From NCBI GenBank assembly GCA_030836935.1, contig JAUPMA010000289.1:1-10161 (forward strand): DNA of 10,161 nt, given 5' to 3'. This DNA comes from Pseudomonadota bacterium (lineage in GTDB: Bacteria > Pseudomonadota > Gammaproteobacteria > SZUA-229). Positions 6,687 through 10,161 of the stretch are shown here, piece by piece. A program made the position numbers and the translations under genes. The notes below the pieces were generated by a model. It was not told the DNA's origin, ran no database searches, and saw nothing but the letters and a program-made list of their open reading frames with translations. Numbering within the stretch: the first letter of the stretch is position 1; every line of letters begins with the position of its first letter.

Positions 6687-7160
6687 TCAGGAAATCCTGG
6701 CCAGCAGGTTCACCATTTCAATGGCTGTGACCGCCGCCTCTGCGCCCTTGTTACCGGCCTTGGTACCGGCACGTTCAATCGCCTGTTCAATGGAATCGGT
6801 AGTCAATACGCCAAAGATCACCGGAATTCCGTGATCCAGCGCCACTGAAGACATACCCTTGGCTGCCTCACCGGCCACATAATCAAAATGCGGTGTAGAC
6901 CCGCGAATCACTGCACCCAAACCAATAATGGCCTGGTAATTACCGCTCTGCGCAACGCGTTGCACGGCCACCGGCATTTCATAGGCGCCCGGCACCTTGA
7001 TCACGGTAATCTGGTCAGCTGGCACGCCATGACGCCTGAAAGCATCCAGCGCACCGGCGAGCAGGCTTTCGACGATAAAACCGTTGAAACGTGCGACAAC
7101 AATGGCAAAACGACCTGTGGTGTAAATCAGATCGCCTTCGATGGTTGATACTTGTGACAT
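6687..7160 (-). CDS. ribH: 6,7-dimethyl-8-ribityllumazine synthase
   Basis: Condenses 5-amino-6-ribitylaminouracil with 3,4-dihydroxybutanone 4-phosphate to lumazine, the penultimate step of riboflavin synthesis. The 157 residues contain the substrate-stacking FN (25-26), [11 protein letters not shown] (57-66), [14 protein letters not shown] (82-95) with the likely general-base His91, and [11 protein letters not shown] (117-127). Length matches E. coli (156). The start has no strong Shine-Dalgarno sequence. The gene lies 119 nt after ribBX, the gap containing a heptamer array and a TATAAT box, and 2 nt before nusB. Confidence 0.97.
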   Translation of the reverse strand: MSQVSTIEGDLIYTTGRFAIVVARFNGFIVESLLAGALDAFRRHGVPADQITVIKVPGAYEMPVAVQRVAQSGNYQAIIGLGAVIRGSTPHFDYVAGEAAKGMSSVALDHGIPVIFGVLTTDSIEQAIERAGTKAGNKGAEAAVTAIEMVNLLARIS

Positions 7161-7201
7161 AGTTACGACTCGTGTTGATGTTATTAAATTAAGAACTGTG
7201 A

Positions 7202-7207
7202 ATTATA
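7202..7207 (-). promoter_or_regulatory. Possible -10 box upstream of ribH
   Basis: The minus strand reads TATAAT, a perfect -10 hexamer, 42 bp before the ribH ATG, just after the heptamer array. No recognisable -35 box lies 16-18 bp upstream (the positions fall in AAGCTTTAA repeats), and there is no extended -10 TG. In AT-rich sequence this can occur by chance, so it is only a candidate internal promoter for ribH-nusB-thiL-pgpA. Confidence 0.25.
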
Positions 7208-7210
7208 TAG

Positions 7211-7278
7211 AAGGTTAAAGCTTAAAGCTTAAAGTACAGGGGAAAAGCTTTTTACTTGCCACTTTAAACTTTAAGCTT
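7211..7278. repeat. Inverted array of AAGNNNN heptamers between ribBX and ribH
   Basis: The plus strand carries four consecutive heptamers, AAGGTTA, AAGCTTA, AAGCTTA, AAGTACA (7211-7238). The minus strand carries five, reading from 7278: AAGCTTA, AAGTTTA, AAGTGGC, AAGTAAA, AAGCTTT (to 7244). The two sets face each other, so 7218-7235 pairs with 7261-7278: 18 bp with one mismatch, which is a G-U pair in the minus-strand RNA. A second palindrome AAAAGCTTTT (7243-7252) sits in the loop. The array starts one base after the ribBX stop codon. It would be a long AT-rich hairpin in the operon message. Confidence 0.8.
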
Positions 7279-7279
7279 A

Positions 7280-8389
7280 TTACTGCTCTTCAGACTTGCC
7301 TGCCACATAATCCACCACTTCCAGGCCGAAGCCGGCCAGGCCATGAATACGTTTCGGCGCCGTCATCAAACGCATTTTATGCACATTCAGATCCATCAGT
7401 ATCTGCGCTCCAACACCGTGAGTGCGCAAATCACCAGCCTGCACTTCGTGTTGTGCCGGTTCATGCGGGCTGAGCATCCATTGCACAATATCACGCGCAT
7501 CCTGCGGCTGGCGCAGGATCACCACCACGCCCGGCTGATCACTTTCGGCAATCTGTTTCATCGCCGCACGCAACGGCCAGCTGCTGGTCTGGCTGGAAGC
7601 CAGCACATCAAACAACGTATTTTCCATATGCACGCGCACCAGCACCGGCTGATCCGGCTTGATCTCGCCCTTCACCAGCGCCAGATGCAAACCTTTACCC
7701 ACGGCGTCCTGATAGGCATACAAACGAAAGCGGCCAAACTCATTGGGGAAATCACATTCGGCAACCCGCTCAACAGATTTCTCATTCTGAATGCGATAAC
7801 GAATCAGCGCCTCAATGGTGCCGATTTTAAGATTGTGTTCTTTGGCAAATTTTTCCAGATCGGGACGGCGTGCCATGGTGCCGTCGTCATTGAGGATTTC
7901 AACAATCACCGATGCCGGTTCAAAACCCGCCAGACGCGCCAGATCGCAACCGGCTTCGGTATGACCGGCGCGATTCAACACGCCACCGGGTTGCGCCATT
8001 AACGGGAAAATATGTCCCGGCTGCACGATGTGTTCCGGGCGTGCATTTTTTGCCACCGCCGCCTGAATCGTCACTGCACGATCCGCTGCCGAAATACCGG
8101 TGGTGACACCTTCAGCCGCTTCAATCGACATGGTGAAATTGGTTCCATGCGCCGAATCGGTGGCATTGATCATCAACGGCAAGCGCAATTGCTGGCAACG
8201 ATCGCGCGTCAGTGTCAGACAAATCAGGCCGCGTCCGTAACGCGCCATGAAATTGATATCTGCCGCCGTCGCACAGGAGGCCGCCATCAACAGATCGCCT
8301 TCGTTTTCACGATCCTCGTCATCCATGATGATGACCATCTTGCCCTGACGCAGATCTTCGATAATTTCTTCAATAGAATTTAATTGCAT
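7280..8389 (-). CDS. ribB: 3,4-dihydroxy-2-butanone 4-phosphate synthase with degenerate GTP cyclohydrolase II-like domain (RibBX type)
   Basis: The N-terminal domain makes 3,4-dihydroxybutanone 4-phosphate from ribulose 5-phosphate, one of the two RibH substrates. The 369 residues start MQLNSIEEIIEDLRQGKMVI. Catalytic motifs are DDEDRENEGD (23-32), MARYGRGLICL (48-58), GISAADRA (98-105), HTEAGCDLARLAG (143-155) and EILNDDGTMARRPDL (164-178). Residues about 205-365 align with RibA (EFGRFRLYAY, HLALVKGEI, DLRTHGVGAQILMDLNV, GLAGFGLEVVDYV) but the zinc cysteines of the SECLTGD...RCDC motif are absent (HMENTLFDVLASSQTSSW at 254-271). GTP cyclohydrolase II activity is therefore unlikely and a separate ribA is expected elsewhere. 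A longer in-frame start at 8458 would only translate repeats. The gene is bracketed by two heptamer arrays and its start has only a weak GGAT upstream. Confidence 0.95.
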   Translation of the reverse strand: MQLNSIEEIIEDLRQGKMVIIMDDEDRENEGDLLMAASCATAADINFMARYGRGLICLTLTRDRCQQLRLPLMINATDSAHGTNFTMSIEAAEGVTTGISAADRAVTIQAAVAKNARPEHIVQPGHIFPLMAQPGGVLNRAGHTEAGCDLARLAGFEPASVIVEILNDDGTMARRPDLEKFAKEHNLKIGTIEALIRYRIQNEKSVERVAECDFPNEFGRFRLYAYQDAVGKGLHLALVKGEIKPDQPVLVRVHMENTLFDVLASSQTSSWPLRAAMKQIAESDQPGVVVILRQPQDARDIVQWMLSPHEPAQHEVQAGDLRTHGVGAQILMDLNVHKMRLMTAPKRIHGLAGFGLEVVDYVAGKSEEQ

Positions 8390-8408
8390 AATAAATTTAT
8401 CCAGATAT

Positions 8409-8438
8409 GTAGGATGGGCGAAACCAGCGCAACCCATC
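8409..8438. repeat. REP-like palindrome between ribE and ribBX
   Basis: TGTAG is followed by GATGGG (8413-8418) which pairs with CCCATC (8433-8438) around a 14-nt loop containing GCG...CGC. The form (TGTAGG, short palindrome, GCGAAAC...GCGCAA centre) resembles small repetitive palindromes common in gammaproteobacterial intergenic regions, and the opening matches the one at 4023. It adjoins the heptamer array and ends 24 bp before the ribBX start region. Copy number in the genome cannot be judged here. Confidence 0.5.
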
Positions 8439-8442
8439 AACC

Positions 8443-8516
8443 AAGTGGCAAGTAGCAAGTGCGAAGTAGCAAGCAGAAGTTTCTCCTTGCCACTTGCTAC
8501 TTGAACCTTGCTACTT
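8443..8516. repeat. Inverted array of AAGNNNN heptamers between ribE and ribBX
   Basis: The plus strand carries AAGTGGC, AAGTAGC, AAGTGCG, AAGTAGC and AAG (8443-8473). The minus strand, from 8516, carries AAGTAGC, AAGGTTC, AAGTAGC, AAGTGGC and AAGGAG (to 8483). Facing each other, 8450-8473 pairs with 8493-8516 over 24 bp with four mismatches, all in one heptamer; the 19-nt loop includes a small AGAA-GT-TTCT palindrome. The ribE stop codon TAG is itself part of the first AAGTAGC. Same unit length, AAG phase and head-on arrangement as the array at 7211-7278, and both contain AAGTGGC. Confidence 0.85.
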
Positions 8517-9170
8517 TTTCATAAACCCGTGTTCAGCCAAAAACGCTTCAGTAATTCCACTACCGGATTGCGCCGCCTTGTCACCCAGCAACAAACGCTC
8601 CAGATAACGCGCAATCAAATCCACTTCAAGATTGACACGATGACCGGATTGATACTGATTCATAATCGTTTCCTGCAAGGTATGCGGCACAATATTCAAT
8701 TCAAACCGGCAACCATCCACCTTGTTTACCGTGAGGCTGACACCATCGACGGTAATCGAACCTTTCATGGCAATATATTTTGCAAGATTCGATGGCGCTT
8801 CAATAACAAAACGCACCGAACGTGCATCATCGCGGCGATCCATAACACGGCCCACACCGTCCACATGGCCACTCACCAGATGACCGCCCAGGCGCGTAGT
8901 GGGTGTCAAGGCTTTTTCCAGGTTCACCGCACTGCCCGTCTGCAAATCACCCAGCGTGGTCAGTGACAGGGTTTCACCGGAAACATCCGCACAATATGCA
9001 TCGGCTTTCAGCTCAATCGCCGTGAGACACACACCGTTGGCGGCAATACTGTCGCCCAGCTGTACATCACGCATATCGAGCTTGCCGGTATGAATCCAGA
9101 TGCGCGCATCGCCACCCTTATTCCGGATGGATTCGATCTTGCCAACGGCTTGAATAATACCCGTGAACAT
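8511..9170 (-). CDS. ribE: riboflavin synthase, alpha chain
   Basis: Catalyses the dismutation of two 6,7-dimethyl-8-ribityllumazine molecules to riboflavin, the last step of the pathway. The 219-residue protein has the two tandem beta-barrel halves of the family: MFTGII at the start, GDSIAANGVCLT (39-50) with the Ser41 and Cys48 positions, GGHLVSGHVDGVG (95-107) with His97 and His102, and the second-half counterpart KGSITVDGVSLTVN (136-149). A C-terminal helix RYLERLL is used for trimerisation in relatives. The ATG gives the invariant MFTG start; AAGAG lies about 6 nt upstream. It is called ribC in E. coli. It begins 2 nt after the Ntn hydrolase, and its stop codon lies inside a heptamer repeat. 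Confidence 0.97.
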   Translation of the reverse strand: MFTGIIQAVGKIESIRNKGGDARIWIHTGKLDMRDVQLGDSIAANGVCLTAIELKADAYCADVSGETLSLTTLGDLQTGSAVNLEKALTPTTRLGGHLVSGHVDGVGRVMDRRDDARSVRFVIEAPSNLAKYIAMKGSITVDGVSLTVNKVDGCRFELNIVPHTLQETIMNQYQSGHRVNLEVDLIARYLERLLLGDKAAQSGSGITEAFLAEHGFMKK

Positions 9171-9172
9171 AA

Positions 9173-9760
9173 TTAACTCTTTTTCAAATCTACCGTGTAC
9201 ATGGTCAAGGGCAAGGAGGATGCTGTATTGAATTCACAACCTGCTTCAACACCGGCACGCGCAATATCTTCCGGTGATTTCAGACGATCGTACAAGGCAA
9301 ACATGGCGCCGAGTGCATATTCAGAACCGGAACCAATTGCCCAGAAGCGCGCGTACTGACTCACTTCGCGCAATGAATAAATGCCGAAAATGCCATTGGG
9401 ATTGCAAATCAGCGCATCAATGTGTGTAGCTTCATAAGGATCATCATCTTCATCCTTGGTTTTGAGAAAATATTTATCCTTTAATACCGGATGCAGTTTT
9501 CGAAAAGTTTCAAAAACCGCCATGCGATCCGAAAAATCAATTTTGACTTTTTTATCTTTCAGCACGCTTTCCATCACCAGTGCATGCGCCGCACTGCCAA
9601 CAATACCGAAATAACCGGCATCGGTGCCATGACCATAATTCTGGATTTTGTCGCTGGAGGCATCATAAGGTACACCCATGCGCAAATCACCAAACGTGGT
9701 GAGGCTGTCCGCCGCAATCACGGCCTTGCCATTTTTTTGTACCGCTACAATGGTGGACAT
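9173..9760 (-). CDS. Proteasome-like Ntn hydrolase (HslV/BPH type)
   Basis: A 195-residue protein of the proteasome beta-subunit superfamily, expected to form a cytoplasmic ring-shaped peptidase. It starts MSTIVAVQKNGKAVIAADSL, nearly the N-terminus of E. coli HslV (MTTIVSVRRNG...IAGDGQ). After Met removal the catalytic positions are residue 1, Asp17 and a lysine (Lys37, in SDKI); the HslV lysine is at 33, so there is a 4-residue insertion here. AIGSGSEYALGA (141-152) matches HslV AIGSGGPYAQAA. Residue 1 is Ser, not Thr. An acidic insert TKDEDDDPYEATH (101-113) and the overall sequence, from memory, are closer to the BPH group described in betaproteobacteria. GAGGA precedes the start. It lies 3 nt after ribD and 2 nt before ribE; no hslU is in view. 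Superfamily certain, subgroup likely. Confidence 0.85.
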   Translation of the reverse strand: MSTIVAVQKNGKAVIAADSLTTFGDLRMGVPYDASSDKIQNYGHGTDAGYFGIVGSAAHALVMESVLKDKKVKIDFSDRMAVFETFRKLHPVLKDKYFLKTKDEDDDPYEATHIDALICNPNGIFGIYSLREVSQYARFWAIGSGSEYALGAMFALYDRLKSPEDIARAGVEAGCEFNTASSLPLTMYTVDLKKS

Positions 9761-9763
9761 AAA

Positions 9764-10161
9764 TTATAATTCCTCAATAATGCGCCGTCTGGGCCGCGCG
9801 GTGATGCGCCAGTCTTTACCCAGCGCGCGCATATCCAGAATATCCAGACCGATGCGCTGGTTCATGCTGGCAATTTGTGGCAAGTGAAACAAACCCTTGG
9901 CACTGTCACCCATAATATGCGGCGCCATGTATATAACCACTTCATCCACCAGATCCGATTCCAGCAACGCACCGCATAAAATACTGCCGGCCTCCACATG
10001 CAATTCATTTACCTGTTTCTGTTCAGCCAGCCAGTTGAGTGCCTGATACAAATCCACCTGACCGTTGTTATCTGCAACCCTGTCAACGGAAACATTTTCG
10101 CGTGTACAGGCGGCCGTTTTTTCGCTGGTCGTCAGAATAATAATCGGGCCGGCAGGCTGAA
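9764..10161 (-). CDS. ribD: RibD, C-terminal reductase domain (partial)
   Basis: RibD is a two-domain enzyme: an N-terminal pyrimidine deaminase and a C-terminal NADPH-dependent reductase, acting on the early pyrimidine intermediates of riboflavin synthesis. Only the last 131 residues are in the window, reading from QPAGPIIILTT. Family marks of the reductase are LNWLAEQKQVNELHVEAG, ILCGALLESDLVDEVVIYMAP and the C-terminal arginine-rich tail (RPRRRIIEEL). VEAG...L.GALL...LVDE...Y.AP matches the E. coli RibD end. The open frame continues past the window edge, so the apparent GTG at 10057 is not a real start. The Ntn hydrolase starts 3 nt after the stop, so this is the leading gene of the visible operon. 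Confidence 0.94.
   Translation of the reverse strand, partial: QPAGPIIILTTSEKTAACTRENVSVDRVADNNGQVDLYQALNWLAEQKQVNELHVEAGSILCGALLESDLVDEVVIYMAPHIMGDSAKGLFHLPQIASMNQRIGLDILDMRALGKDWRITARPRRRIIEEL

Noticed and set aside
6220..6834. 204-codon plus-strand frame opposite nusB and ribH
   Set aside because: Antisense to two well-supported genes, with no family signature.
7343..8002. 219-codon plus-strand frame opposite ribBX
   Set aside because: Shadow of ribBX; the histidine- and glutamine-rich translation is typical of antisense reading.
8390..8458. In-frame upstream extension of ribBX (MLLATWLMGCAG...)
   Set aside because: It translates the heptamer array and REP-like palindrome, has no family counterpart, and the ATG at 8389 gives the normal RibB start.
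8390..8510. FMN riboswitch in front of ribBX
   Set aside because: The conserved RFN element sequence blocks are not visible; the gap is filled by repeats instead.
8443..8516. CRISPR array
   Set aside because: Units are 7 nt, contiguous and inverted; there are no spacers of CRISPR size and no cas genes.
9173..9760. Calling the Ntn hydrolase hslV
   Set aside because: There is no adjacent hslU, residue 1 is Ser, and it has insertions relative to HslV; a BPH-like paralogue is the better fit.
10055..10057. GTG at 10057 as the start of a short separate gene
   Set aside because: The frame stays open with RibD-like sequence to the window edge, so this is an internal valine codon of ribD.

Overview
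The window is a stretch of a gammaproteobacterial chromosome. The evidence is gene order and protein similarity: a ribD / ribE / ribB / ribH / nusB / thiL / pgpA run and a maf(yceF) / yceD / rpmF / plsX / fabH run, with proteins close to the E. coli versions as I remember them. Base composition is intermediate. I cannot name a genus. Almost all genes lie on the minus strand; only maf is on the plus strand.

Right part (10161 down to 4082, minus strand): the 3' end of ribD, a proteasome-like Ntn hydrolase (HslV/BPH type), ribE (riboflavin synthase), a ribB with a degenerate GTP cyclohydrolase II-like tail (RibBX type), ribH, nusB, thiL, pgpA, and an exported retropepsin-like aspartic protease. 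Most junctions are tight: 2-3 nt gaps at ribD/Ntn hydrolase, Ntn hydrolase/ribE and ribH/nusB, and 4-nt ATGA overlaps at thiL/pgpA and pgpA/protease. The exceptions are the two gaps flanking ribBX, about 120 nt each. Each gap holds an inverted array of AAGNNNN heptamers that starts at the stop codon of the preceding gene. Functionally the block covers riboflavin synthesis (RibD, RibB, RibH, RibE), thiamine diphosphate formation (ThiL), transcription antitermination (NusB) and phosphatidylglycerol synthesis (PgpA), plus two proteases with no obvious link to these pathways.

Middle (4081 to 3788): a 294-nt gap between convergent genes (maf and the protease). It holds short palindromes and a direct repeat but no convincing gene. 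The last palindrome could end maf transcription.

Left part: maf/yceF (plus) is divergent from yceD, rpmF, plsX, fabH and the 5' end of a VOC (glyoxalase-fold) gene, all minus. This is the well-known ribosomal protein L32 / phospholipid / fatty-acid initiation cluster: PlsX makes acyl-phosphate from acyl-ACP and FabH begins type II fatty acid synthesis. A strong hairpin with T tracts between rpmF and plsX probably lowers read-through from the ribosomal gene into the lipid genes. Where fabD often follows fabH, this window has a VOC-family gene.

Most distinctive features: the paired heptamer arrays bracketing ribBX, the proteasome-like gene inside the riboflavin operon with a predicted serine instead of threonine nucleophile, and the loss of the zinc-binding cysteines in the GTP cyclohydrolase II-like half of RibBX.
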